DNA of 64,000 bases from Alicyclobacillus pomorum DSM 14955 (lineage in GTDB: Bacteria > Bacillota > Bacilli > Alicyclobacillales > Alicyclobacillaceae), in NCBI RefSeq assembly GCF_000472905.1, contig NZ_AXAR01000002.1, positions 175,603 to 239,602 of the forward strand, written 5' to 3'. Numbering within the stretch: the stretch's first letter is position 1; each line of letters starts with the position of its first letter. The notes beneath the pieces were generated by a model that did not search any database, was not told the origin of the DNA, and was given only the letters and a program-made list of their open reading frames with translations. The position numbers and the translations under genes are program-made. Below, in pieces: positions 38,648 through 47,841 of the stretch.

Positions 38648-39394
38648 CTACGGTTCATAGATCATCTTTTTCGTCATCCCGCCGTCCACCACGAGGTTTT
38701 CCCCGGTGATAAAATCGTTGTCCGGGTGCGTCAAAAACAGGCAGGCGCGAGCAATGTCGTCCGGTGTGCCCACGCGTCGAGCAGGGTGCTGCTCATGGTC
38801 CACCTTGCGGAGTTGCGAATAGTCCCCGGTTTCAATCCAACCTGGGCTAATGGCATTGACACGAATGCGGTACTCGCCAAGTGACAAGGCCAACGCATGC
38901 GTCAAGGCTACAATGCCGCCCTTCGTGGCGGCGTACGCCTCGGAGTTCGGTTCAGACATCAGTGCGCGCGTGGACGCAATGTTGACAATGGCACCCCCGC
39001 CCGTGGTCCGCATCACTTTCGCAGCCTCTCGGGACGCCAGGAACGTCCCCCGCAAATTCACGTTGATGACCCTGTCCCATTCCGCCACGTCCACATCGAA
39101 TGGGGATTTCCACAAGCCAATGCCGGCGTTGTTGATGAGGATGTCCAAGCGCCCGAACGTACGCACAGTCGTCTCTACGAACGCCGTGATGTCACCCGGA
39201 TTCGCGACATCTCCCACTTGCGTGATACAGCTGCCACCCACTTCTCGAAGTTGACGACCCGTCTCTGCCAACGTCTCCGCATCCATATCCACCAACACCA
39301 CGTTGGCGCCAGACTCGGCGTACTTTGCAGCAACCGCCTTGCCAATCCCTCGAGCGGCACCCGTTACAATTGCGACTTTTCTAGCAAATGCCAT
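38648..39394 (-). CDS. Short-chain dehydrogenase/reductase
   Basis: A 248-residue classical SDR: TGAARGIGKA for NAD(P) binding, DILINNAGIG, Ser in NIASTRAL, and Tyr-Lys in SEAYAATKGG; Asp in LVDMD at the end of strand 2 suggests NAD preference. Substrate not readable; glucose dehydrogenase- and 3-oxoacyl-reductase-like members share these motifs. It starts 5 bases before the moaA stop region, so may be co-transcribed with moaA, although no functional link is apparent. Confidence 0.88.
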   Translation of the reverse strand: MAFARKVAIVTGAARGIGKAVAAKYAESGANVVLVDMDAETLAETGRQLREVGGSCITQVGDVANPGDITAFVETTVRTFGRLDILINNAGIGLWKSPFDVDVAEWDRVINVNLRGTFLASREAAKVMRTTGGGAIVNIASTRALMSEPNSEAYAATKGGIVALTHALALSLGEYRIRVNAISPGWIETGDYSQLRKVDHEQHPARRVGTPDDIARACLFLTHPDNDFITGENLVVDGGMTKKMIYEP

Positions 39395-39399
39395 ACTGA

Positions 39400-40437
39400 C
39401 TAACCTCCAATCTTCGACATTTCTACGCGTGGTAAGCGCGCTGTCTCAGATGTTCTCACTTCTGAATATCGGTCATTCCGGTGAGACCAGACGGAGGCAA
39501 TCCGTTCCAGAATCTCGTCGTCCGACATCCCCGAGCGGAGCCACGCTCGCACATCGTGCCCCTTTCCGCCAAACAAACACGTGTACAACTGCCCATCCGA
39601 AGACATCCTGGCCCGTGTACATCCGCCGCAGAACGGCTTCGTGACGGAGGCGATGATGCCGATTTCCCCTTGGCCATCGAGATAGCGGTAGCGCGTTGCG
39701 ACCTCCCCCGCGGTCCGTGCCGGTATCTGCTCGAGCGGCCAACGCTGATGAATCATGGACAAAATCTCGTCCGCAGTCACCACGTCCTCCATCCGCCAGC
39801 CATTGCTGTTACCGACATCCATATATTCAATGAAGCGTACCACGTGGCCCGTCCCGCGGAACCGCTCCGCCATCGGCACCACACTGTCTTCGTTCACACC
39901 ACGCTTCACAACCATGTTGATTTTGACAGGCGACAACCCAGCCTTCGCAGCAGCGTCTATGGCCTGCAGCACTCTGTCCACCGGAAATGACACGTCGTTC
40001 ATCGCCTGAAACACACCGTCGTCCAATGAATCCAAGCTCACGGTGATTCTCCGCAGCCCCGCTGCTTTCAGTGCTGCCGCCTTCTCATAAGTCAACCGCG
40101 ATCCATTCGTGGTCATGGCAATATCGTCAATTCCGGGGACTTCCGCAATCATGCGCACCAAGCGCTCCACATCGCGCCGGAGCAGCGGCTCCCCGCCCGT
40201 CAGCCGGATCTTACGCACACCAAGTCGCTCAAACAGCCGCACCACCCGGACAATCTCTTCGAAAGTCAGGACGGCGTGCTGTGGCAAGAACGGATAGTCC
40301 TTGCCAAACACTTCTTTCGGCATGCAGTATGTGCACCGGAAATTACATCGGTCTGTGATTGAGATCCGCAGATCCCGTAAGGCTCTCCCGAGCGCGTCCC
40401 GGATGGCAACCTCATCATGAGCTTTCACATGCATCAC
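39400..40437 (-). CDS. moaA: GTP 3',8-cyclase
   Basis: A 345-residue radical SAM protein. Seen: N-terminal cluster motif CNFRCTYCMP, LTGGEPLLRRDV, C-terminal cluster segment FCGGCTRARMSSDGQLYTCLF and the C-terminal Gly-Gly essential in this family. It converts GTP to the 3',8-cyclo compound in the first step of molybdopterin synthesis. The start is one of two adjacent ATGs; no clear ribosome-binding site. The sulfite-oxidase-like gene at 52.3 kb would need this cofactor. Confidence 0.95.
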   Translation of the reverse strand: MMHVKAHDEVAIRDALGRALRDLRISITDRCNFRCTYCMPKEVFGKDYPFLPQHAVLTFEEIVRVVRLFERLGVRKIRLTGGEPLLRRDVERLVRMIAEVPGIDDIAMTTNGSRLTYEKAAALKAAGLRRITVSLDSLDDGVFQAMNDVSFPVDRVLQAIDAAAKAGLSPVKINMVVKRGVNEDSVVPMAERFRGTGHVVRFIEYMDVGNSNGWRMEDVVTADEILSMIHQRWPLEQIPARTAGEVATRYRYLDGQGEIGIIASVTKPFCGGCTRARMSSDGQLYTCLFGGKGHDVRAWLRSGMSDDEILERIASVWSHRNDRYSEVRTSETARLPRVEMSKIGG

Positions 40438-40626
40438 GCCACTTCATTCGCATTTGCCTTCGTTTCCATCATACCGCAAGCGGATCCCCCTAAGGGGGCG
40501 CCGGGTTGGAACTTCCAACTTCCGTACGGTGCAATCCGCTGAGTCATGGCTGTACCCCTTCCTTGTACATTCACTTTCTTCAGAATATATTCTAATGGAG
40601 TTCTATCATCCTATGGAGGCTTTCTC

Positions 40627-42444
40627 ATGTTTTCCGCGCGCCTGCCGAACACGTCCATCCGGTTCCGTCACCAGTTGTGGATTTGCGTCCTGTATCTTGT
40701 CCTGGCTGTTTCCATCGCCAGCAATGCTTTGCAGGATCCGTTTCGCCGCTTCCTTGGCGGGCCAGGAGATCCCCAGCAGTTCATGTGGTACTTGCACTGG
40801 TTTTGGTACGCCCTGACACACGGGCAAAATCCACTTCAAACGGAGTGGCTCAATGCGCCCTACGGCCAAAACTTGATGTGGAATACATCAATTTTCAGCA
40901 TCTCATTCCTCTTCGGCTGGCTCACCGTCCTGGTGAATGCGACGTTTCTGTACAACGCCCTGTGGGTGTTGAATTTTGTCCTCGCTTGCTGGCTCGGCCA
41001 GCAACTGCTGGCGCTGTTTTCCGTGCGCCGCTGGCTCACCGTGGTGGGCGGTGTGCTGATGGGGATTCTCCCGTACTCCACCGCCCAGTCGCTGTTTCAC
41101 CTACACTTGTGGTTTACCGCGGTTCCGCTGGCGCTGATGTGGTGGCTCGTCGCTGGCTGCATGAGAGGTGTACGCAGACCTGTTCCGTACGGGGTTGTGC
41201 TAGGTCTGCTGGCCATTTGTCAGTTCTACACGTCCATTGAGATATTCACCACATTCGTTCTTGTCATGGCCATCTTTGTTCTCGTACACGTCGTTGTGGG
41301 TGGCCCCACCAGACTTCGTCTTCTATGCTTCACCCCGCGGCCGTCTCTGATGGCAGCGGCGGTGACGTTTGTGGTGTTGGCCGCCCCCGGAGTCTATACC
41401 CTGCTCTTTGGCGCCGACCGGCCGCAGGGGCATCTGCTCAAGGAAGACCTGTACGTCAACGACTTGCTGAACTTCATCCTGCCTACCCCCGTGTATGCGC
41501 TGCATTCTGCCTACACGACGGCTGTGTCCTTGCACTATACGGGAAACTATTGGGAAAACAACGGATACCTTGGCATCATCTGTCTCCTCCTTCTCGTTCT
41601 TGCGCTGCCCCTTTGGTACAAACGGCCGTTTGCCAGATCCGCCTGGGTCACTGTCATCCTCACCGCGCTGCTGTCGATGGGTCCCCACCTCCACATCGCT
41701 GGACAGCGCACGGACATCTGGTTGCCGTGGAGTTTTCTCCAGCACGTGCCGTTCATCAACAGTGCCATTCCGTCCCGTTTGATGCTGTACGGGGACATCC
41801 TGGTGATCGTGTTGCTCGTCACTGCTGGGGAAACGTGGTTGCGAAGGAACAATACCCTGTTCGGGCACACCGTGGTTTGGATAGCCGTCGCCGGCGTGCT
41901 CGTCACCTGGTTCCCGGAGACGCCTTTCCCGACGACCGACACCCCGGATGCCGCTGCAGCCCTCCAACCAGGAAATCCTGTTGCAGAGGCCGTGCACGGG
42001 CAACCGACGCTGGTGCTGACACCGGATCCGTCCGTGGTGATGCAGGCGAATGCGGAGAGTGGTTTCGTGTTTCCCATGGTGAATCCCTACGGGTACACGG
42101 CAAATACACTGCAGAGACAAGCAGCCCTGCGAGAAATGTCTCGCCTCGCGTGGGACAGGTTGACTGAAGCGGATGCCCTTCAGATTCTGCATATGGACTT
42201 GCCTGGTCTCGGGGCGAGGCGCCTGCTGTACTATCCAAACACGCCCGATGAAGCCTTGCCGGACGTGGTCGTGCGGGCCATCGACAAAGTCTGCGGTCAC
42301 CCCGTCGCCATTTCCCACGGCGCTTTGGTGTGGAAAGTTCCAACGGCCGATTCACGCGCGGGGAATGACCGGGACAGGGAAAACGGACGCACGTGGCGAA
42401 TGATGGTGAGGCTTGAAACGAAACGCTTGATCTTTGTCGAATGA
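40627..42444 (+). CDS. Polytopic membrane protein, GT-C glycosyltransferase-like
   Basis: 605 residues with roughly ten membrane helices in the first ~450 residues, then a ~140-residue soluble domain. An extracytoplasmic loop GPGDPQQFMWYLHWFWYAL after helix 1 contains the acidic residue expected at a GT-C active site. Specific function unknown; probably transfers a sugar from a lipid carrier. ATG at 40627 is 7 bases after GGAGG. The next gene is a second GT-C-like protein. Confidence 0.7.
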   Translation: MFSARLPNTSIRFRHQLWICVLYLVLAVSIASNALQDPFRRFLGGPGDPQQFMWYLHWFWYALTHGQNPLQTEWLNAPYGQNLMWNTSIFSISFLFGWLTVLVNATFLYNALWVLNFVLACWLGQQLLALFSVRRWLTVVGGVLMGILPYSTAQSLFHLHLWFTAVPLALMWWLVAGCMRGVRRPVPYGVVLGLLAICQFYTSIEIFTTFVLVMAIFVLVHVVVGGPTRLRLLCFTPRPSLMAAAVTFVVLAAPGVYTLLFGADRPQGHLLKEDLYVNDLLNFILPTPVYALHSAYTTAVSLHYTGNYWENNGYLGIICLLLLVLALPLWYKRPFARSAWVTVILTALLSMGPHLHIAGQRTDIWLPWSFLQHVPFINSAIPSRLMLYGDILVIVLLVTAGETWLRRNNTLFGHTVVWIAVAGVLVTWFPETPFPTTDTPDAAAALQPGNPVAEAVHGQPTLVLTPDPSVVMQANAESGFVFPMVNPYGYTANTLQRQAALREMSRLAWDRLTEADALQILHMDLPGLGARRLLYYPNTPDEALPDVVVRAIDKVCGHPVAISHGALVWKVPTADSRAGNDRDRENGRTWRMMVRLETKRLIFVE

Positions 42445-42498
42445 TGACGAGAATGAGAGTATTGTGCAGTTGTGGATACAACATCAGGAGGTACCGTT

Positions 42499-43776
42499 GT
42501 GCGAAGTCTGTTGGATGGAGTGAAACATGAATGGAAGACGGCTGGAGCGTGGGTGGTTTTCGTCGTTGCATTCGCGGTGCGATTGGCGTGGATTGCGTAC
42601 GTTCACCCCATGCCGCAGTCTGACTTTCTATGGTATCAAAACGAAGCCATCAGCATCCTTCACGGGCAGGGATACCAGTTCCACGGTCGTCCAACAGCGT
42701 ACTTCCCGATTGGATACCCGCTGTTTCTGTCTGTTGTCTACGCCGCATTTGGCGTTCACTGGCTTTCCGGCGTGCTGGCCAACATCTGCCTCAGTGCGTT
42801 GACTGCCAGCCTCGTGTACGCGGCAGCATACCGACAATTCGGCCGTTTCGCTGGGTGGATTGGCGGCCTCTTGATGGCCTTGTACTTGCCGCACATTGAG
42901 TGGTCCAGCGTCTTGTGCTCCGAGATGCTGTTTACGTTCCTGTTCTTTCTGTCTTACTACTTGTGGGTGTGCAACCCACTTCCGCGGACAAGCCTGCTCA
43001 TGTGGGTTGCATCTGGCGTTACGCTGGGACTCGCGTGCGTGGTGCGTCCAGTCGCCCTGCTGGCCCCCGGCGCACTGTTTCTGTACTTGTTGTTGAACCG
43101 CATCGGGTTTTGGAAGAGCGTGAAATACGCGTTGGTGGTGGTGGCCGCTATGTGCGTCACCATTTCGCCCGTCACCGTCCGCAACTACATTCACTTTCAC
43201 CACTTGGTCCTCGTATCTACCAATGGCGGCGTCAACCTGTGGCAGGGAAACAACCCGTATGCCAACGGCGCGTACTATTGGCCGTCCAATCCAACAGAGA
43301 ATCCGTTTCTGCAATACGTGGAAAACGAAGTGGCGGACAATCAAAAAGCCAGCCATATGGCGTGGACGTATATCTCAGAACACCCTGGAGCCACCATCCG
43401 GCTCGGGTTCGTGAAGTGGTACCACCTGTTCCAAGGTGTAGACAACGCCGACAACTGGTCCATGGGGCACTCCATTCCTCCGGTCAGCAAGACATTCCAC
43501 GAAACCATCCGCGGATTGTCGCTGGCCGAATATCGGTGCGTCCTTCTGCTCGCTGCCATCGGCGTTGTCCTACAAGTCCTGTCCGTGTTCCGACGGCGAG
43601 ACCGGAGGCCGTTGTTAGGGCTGTTCGTCGCGTTGTACTACATCGGGCTGTTCTTTCTCTTCCCCGCGTGGGACCGAATGCGTGCGCCCGTCGAGCCGTG
43701 GCTCATCTTGTTCGCGGCCTTCGCCATCACCACCTGCATTCGCGGCTTTACAGCGCCTGGTCGTCCACGCGGTTGA
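42499..43776 (+). CDS. Glycosyltransferase family 39-like membrane protein
   Basis: 425 residues, about ten helices. After helix 1 comes the loop MPQSDFLWYQNEAISILHGQGY, where the Asp is the GT39/ArnT-type catalytic position, then GRPTAYFPIGYPLFL, a known pattern in this family. Probably uses polyprenyl-phosphate sugars; target unknown. GTG at 42499 is 7 bases after AGGAGG. Its 3' end overlaps the convergent pepF gene by 29 bases. Confidence 0.78.
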   Translation: MRSLLDGVKHEWKTAGAWVVFVVAFAVRLAWIAYVHPMPQSDFLWYQNEAISILHGQGYQFHGRPTAYFPIGYPLFLSVVYAAFGVHWLSGVLANICLSALTASLVYAAAYRQFGRFAGWIGGLLMALYLPHIEWSSVLCSEMLFTFLFFLSYYLWVCNPLPRTSLLMWVASGVTLGLACVVRPVALLAPGALFLYLLLNRIGFWKSVKYALVVVAAMCVTISPVTVRNYIHFHHLVLVSTNGGVNLWQGNNPYANGAYYWPSNPTENPFLQYVENEVADNQKASHMAWTYISEHPGATIRLGFVKWYHLFQGVDNADNWSMGHSIPPVSKTFHETIRGLSLAEYRCVLLLAAIGVVLQVLSVFRRRDRRPLLGLFVALYYIGLFFLFPAWDRMRAPVEPWLILFAAFAITTCIRGFTAPGRPRG

Positions 43777-45445
43777 GCCAGGCCTCGATGTCGCAGATGA
43801 CAGACGCGATGCACCCGTCTTCAAACGGCGAAACCAAGTTTGCTTCCTTCACCAGCTCAAGGAACGACTTACTGCCACCCAGCTTGCACAAGTGGACGTA
43901 GTCCGCCCATGCTGCCTCGCGGTTTTCGTGCATCTTCTTCCAGAACTGAAGCGCGCAAATCTGCGCCAGCGTGTAATCGATATAGTAGAACGGCGAGTTG
44001 AAAATGTGCCGCTGTTGGAACCAGAATCCCCCGCGTTCGAGGAAGTCGTTGCCTTCGTACTTGCGGTGGGGCAGGTACTTTTTCTCGAGGTCGCGCCACA
44101 CTTTCTTTCGCTCCGCCGGAGATAGGTCAGGGTTCTCGTAAACCATGTGCTGAAACTCGTCCACAGCCACGCCGTACGGTACAAAGAACAGCGCGTGCGT
44201 CAGGTGCGCGTATTTGTACTTCTCCGTGTCTTCCTGGAAGAACAATTCCATCCACGGCCAGGTGAAAAACTCCATACTCATAGAGTGAATTTCGCACGCC
44301 TCATACGTCGGGAAATGGTATTCGGGCGCCTCGTAGTCGCGGCTCAGATAGACCTGGAAGGCGTGTCCGGCCTCGTGCGTCAAGACGTCGATGTCTCCGG
44401 ACGTGCCGTTGAAATTGGAGAAGATAAACGGCGCCTTGAACTCTGCGATGTACGTGCAGTATCCACCACCCGCTTTCCCCTTCTTGCTGACAAGGTCCAG
44501 CAGTTCGTTGTCCATCATAAAGCGGAAGAATTCGTCCGTCTCCGGCGACAGTTCCTGATACATTCGGCGCCCGTTCTCGACAATCCACTCCGGATTGCCC
44601 TTCGGCGCGGCATTGCCTGATGGAAACATGAACTCGTCGTCGTAATACCGGAGTGTGTCCACTCCAATTCGCTCACGCTGCCGATCCCGCAGCCTGGTCG
44701 CCACCGGCACAATCACATCACGAACCTGGTCGCGGAACGCTTTCACCATTTCCGCGTTGTAGTCCGTGCGATTCATCAACAGGTATGAGAGTTCCGCGTA
44801 GTTCTTGAATCCAAGTTTGTGTGCCATCCGGGTCCGGACCTTGACGAGTTCGTCGAAGATTCGGTCCAATTCGGCTTCGTGTTCGCTGTAAAAGTTCCAC
44901 TTCGCCTCCGATGCGCGCTTCCGCATGTCTCTGTCCGTGGACAGTTGGAATGGGTGCAGTTGCGGCAACGTCCGATCCTCGCCCTCAAACGGGATCTTCG
45001 CACTCGCCGTGAGCTTGACGTACTCGCTGACCAGCTTGTTCTCCTGCTGTAAATCCTCCACGATTTCCGGCGCAAACGACTTGACCGCGCACTCCGCCAA
45101 GGCGAACAGCTGGCGTCCCCATTTTGCCTCGAGCTCTGTGCGGAATCTGGATTCCATCATCGCTTTGTACAACTTCGAAACCCAGCCTTGGTAGACTGGC
45201 TTTTTCTCGTCGAAATAGTCTTGTTCCGCCGCGTAAAACTCGTCTTCTGTGTTCATCGTGTGACGAATGTAGACCAACTCGTACATCGAATCGAAATGAT
45301 TGCGCAGCTCGGTCAGTTTCTGCAGCGCCTCATTTTGTTCTGTAAACGTGCTGGCATTGGTAAACTGGCTCAGTAACTGCTCAAAGTCCGCTTCCAATGC
45401 GGCAAAGTCCGGCCGTTCGTACTTCATCTCGGAAAATTTCATCAT
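43748..45445 (-). CDS. pepF: M3-family oligoendopeptidase
   Basis: A 565-residue zinc peptidase. The catalytic motif is LTHEAGHAFQ (HExxH) with the third ligand Glu in YEACEIHSMSMEF. The N-terminal ~200 residues are helical, as usual. It cleaves short peptides in the cytoplasm. ATG at 45445 or 45442 follows GGAAGG; an upstream in-frame ATG at 45538 gives an unlike extension. Confidence 0.92.
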   Translation of the reverse strand: MMKFSEMKYERPDFAALEADFEQLLSQFTNASTFTEQNEALQKLTELRNHFDSMYELVYIRHTMNTEDEFYAAEQDYFDEKKPVYQGWVSKLYKAMMESRFRTELEAKWGRQLFALAECAVKSFAPEIVEDLQQENKLVSEYVKLTASAKIPFEGEDRTLPQLHPFQLSTDRDMRKRASEAKWNFYSEHEAELDRIFDELVKVRTRMAHKLGFKNYAELSYLLMNRTDYNAEMVKAFRDQVRDVIVPVATRLRDRQRERIGVDTLRYYDDEFMFPSGNAAPKGNPEWIVENGRRMYQELSPETDEFFRFMMDNELLDLVSKKGKAGGGYCTYIAEFKAPFIFSNFNGTSGDIDVLTHEAGHAFQVYLSRDYEAPEYHFPTYEACEIHSMSMEFFTWPWMELFFQEDTEKYKYAHLTHALFFVPYGVAVDEFQHMVYENPDLSPAERKKVWRDLEKKYLPHRKYEGNDFLERGGFWFQQRHIFNSPFYYIDYTLAQICALQFWKKMHENREAAWADYVHLCKLGGSKSFLELVKEANLVSPFEDGCIASVICDIEAWLNRVDDQAL

Positions 45446-45604
45446 GGCACCTTCCTGTCGCGATAGATTCGCAAAAACCACGATTCCGTCGGTCACTGAC
45501 ATTCTGCACCTGGCCCGATTATACCAGTTTTGTGACAATCCCCCTTGTCAAGTGCAGAAAAATGGGAACATTACACCCACAGGCGAAAACGAGTTCCGTG
45601 ACCG

Positions 45605-45613
45605 TGGTACAAT
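45605..45613 (+). promoter_or_regulatory. Extended -10 promoter of deoD
   Basis: TGGTACAAT, an extended -10 element, ends about 46 bases before the deoD start. The -35 is weak. Confidence 0.45.
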
Positions 45614-45658
45614 AGTCTGAGGGTGTCTGTGAAATCACTTTCAAGGAGGAGCGTTTGC

Positions 45659-46366
45659 ATGAGTATACATATTGGAGCAAAACCAGGCGACATTGCCGAT
45701 ACCATACTTCTCCCTGGAGATCCTCTTCGCGCCAAGTACATTGCCGAAACGTACCTGGAAAACCCGGTACAGTACAACAACGTGCGCGGGATGCTGGGAT
45801 TCACAGGGACGTACAAAGGGCGTAGGATCTCGGTACAAGGTACGGGAATGGGCGTACCGTCCATCTCCATCTACGTGCACGAACTGATGGAACAGTACAA
45901 CGTGCAAAACCTGATTCGGGTTGGCACGTGCGGCGCCATTCAAAAGGACATGAAAGTGCGCGACCTCGTGCTGGCGATGAGCGCCTCAACAGATTCCGCC
46001 ATCAACCGGGTGCGCTTTGGAAATATTGACTTTGCACCTACCGCAAACTTCGATTTGCTGCTGAAAGCGTATGAAGTGGCGAAACAGAAGGCGGTGAACA
46101 TCAAAGTCGGTAATGTGTTTACCGCAGACACGTTCTACAACGAAGATATGGACGCGGTGCACAAATGGGCCGATTACGGCGTGTTAGCGCTGGAAATGGA
46201 AACGGCGGCGCTCTACACCCTGGCAGCGAAGTTCGGCCGCAAGGCACTGACCATCCTCACCGTGAGCGACCACGTCCTAACCGGCGAAGCGACAAGTGCC
46301 GAGGAGCGTCAGACCACCTTGAACCAGATGATTGAAATTGGCCTCGAGACGGCCTATCAGGCGTAA
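45659..46366 (+). CDS. deoD: Purine nucleoside phosphorylase, DeoD type
   Basis: A 235-residue hexameric PNP. Seen: [59 protein letters not shown], and LEMETAALY; the catalytic Asp is in [10 protein letters not shown]. It phosphorolyses (deoxy)purine nucleosides for salvage. ATG at 45659 follows AAGGAGGAG. Confidence 0.96.
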   Translation: MSIHIGAKPGDIADTILLPGDPLRAKYIAETYLENPVQYNNVRGMLGFTGTYKGRRISVQGTGMGVPSISIYVHELMEQYNVQNLIRVGTCGAIQKDMKVRDLVLAMSASTDSAINRVRFGNIDFAPTANFDLLLKAYEVAKQKAVNIKVGNVFTADTFYNEDMDAVHKWADYGVLALEMETAALYTLAAKFGRKALTILTVSDHVLTGEATSAEERQTTLNQMIEIGLETAYQA

Positions 46367-46410
46367 TCTACCCACCGTCTACAATACGTTGCAGCGTGCC
46401 ATTTCAGAAG

Positions 46411-46443
46411 TTTGGCCCCCTCTCGGATACGGAGGGGGCCAAA
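46411..46443. terminator. Strong hairpin without a U-run between convergent genes
   Basis: Twelve-base stem TTTGGCCCCCTC with GAGGGGGCCAAA, nine-base loop. On neither strand is it followed by a proper T-run. It may act as an imperfect terminator or an RNA 3'-end stabiliser for deoD and the convergent aminotransferase. Confidence 0.55.
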
Positions 46444-46454
46444 ACCTTGTCTTT

Positions 46455-47762
46455 CTATTCCCTGGATTCCTGCTCTACCTCGCGTGCGCCTTGGTAGATG
46501 GTGTCGAACAGTTCTTGCAAGTGTTCCTCTTCAATGCAGGAGAACGCAACGCGCAAATCTGTCTCACCGAGGGCAATCGTTCCAATTCCGTATTTGTTCA
46601 AAAGGTGTTCGCGCAGTGTTTCCGCGTTCACCTTTTTCAGTTTCAAGCACATAAAGTAGCCGGAGTTGAATGGGTAGTAATCCCACGCGTCGCGATATCT
46701 ACCGGAATCCAGCAGCTGCTTCACACGGTTGGCACGGCCCTTCATGATGTGGAACTTCTCCATTTTTTGCGCCGGGAAATCGGGTGACTTCAGCGCGTGC
46801 AGCACAAACGTTTGAGATGGATGGGCGCCGCTTGAAATCGTGGCTCGAATCAATCCCATCGTTTTCTGTTCCAGGGCCTGGAGCGTTGCTTCACTTTCCG
46901 AGGCATACGTGATGAATCCGACGCGAAAGCCCCACACAAACTCCTCTTTGGTGGCACCGTCCACTTTGACGGCCAAGACGCGCGGATGTAGGTTGCAGAG
47001 AGAGCCAAACAAAGATTCCTTCATGGAATCCTCAAAAAACAGGAAGAAGTACGCATCGTCTGTCACAGCGACGATGTCAATGCCTGCTTCCGCCCCCGCA
47101 CGAATGGCCTCTACAATCTGCTTCCCTTCTTCTACACCGGGCGTATATCCCGTAGGATTGTTCGGGAAGTTGAGCAGGACAATGGCCTTGCCTTTCGGTC
47201 GTTGCGCCAGAATGGCCTCGCGCAGGCCGGCCGCATTAAATTTCTGTTGTTCGTTGTACAGCGGATAATAGACCATCTCGGCGCCCCGACGGGTTCCGAA
47301 GTTGAGCTCGTAGTTCTCCCAGTTCTTGTCCGGTATGATGACCGCATCGCCCGGATTGACGAACAAATCCGCGACAATGCTTAAACCATGGGTCAACGCG
47401 TTCGTCACAATGGGAGTTCCGAACGATTTGTCCCGCAGGCTGGGGTTTTCCTCCAACAGCTTTTTTCGCCAAGCGGAACGCAGCTCCGGCTTCCCGGCGG
47501 GAGGTGCATAGTCAAATATATCCTTTGGGGAAAAGGCGGACAAATGGTCGGCAATGACTGACAGGTGCATGGGCTGGCCATTCTCCAGCGCAATCCCGAT
47601 GGTTGCGTTGAACTTCGTTGCCTTTGCCTTGGCCTCCGCAGACTGGCTGAGGATGCCTTCCTTGGGAAAATACATTTTCCGTCCCAGGTCCGACAGCATG
47701 TTGTACACATGTGGAGTATCTCTTTCAATGGCCTCATTCAACTGTTGGGCTAATTTGTGCAT
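46455..47762 (-). CDS. Class I/II aminotransferase, unassigned
   Basis: 435 residues. Seen: NATIGIALENGQPMHLSV, VTNALTHGLSIVADLF, LLNFPNNPTGYTP, VTDDAYFFLFFED and the PLP lysine in VDGATKEEFVWGFRVGF. The long N-terminal part and the DGATKE motif differ from aspartate and PatA-type enzymes here. I recall similar Bacillales proteins annotated only as aminotransferase. Substrate unknown. GGAGG lies upstream of the ATG. Confidence 0.85.
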   Translation of the reverse strand: MHKLAQQLNEAIERDTPHVYNMLSDLGRKMYFPKEGILSQSAEAKAKATKFNATIGIALENGQPMHLSVIADHLSAFSPKDIFDYAPPAGKPELRSAWRKKLLEENPSLRDKSFGTPIVTNALTHGLSIVADLFVNPGDAVIIPDKNWENYELNFGTRRGAEMVYYPLYNEQQKFNAAGLREAILAQRPKGKAIVLLNFPNNPTGYTPGVEEGKQIVEAIRAGAEAGIDIVAVTDDAYFFLFFEDSMKESLFGSLCNLHPRVLAVKVDGATKEEFVWGFRVGFITYASESEATLQALEQKTMGLIRATISSGAHPSQTFVLHALKSPDFPAQKMEKFHIMKGRANRVKQLLDSGRYRDAWDYYPFNSGYFMCLKLKKVNAETLREHLLNKYGIGTIALGETDLRVAFSCIEEEHLQELFDTIYQGAREVEQESRE

Positions 47763-47841
47763 AAAAATGCCTCCTACGATGGAATGGCTCTTCTCCAGTA
47801 TATCAGCGTGGAGGGCCGAAAGTGGTCCTGCAGGCTCGGAA

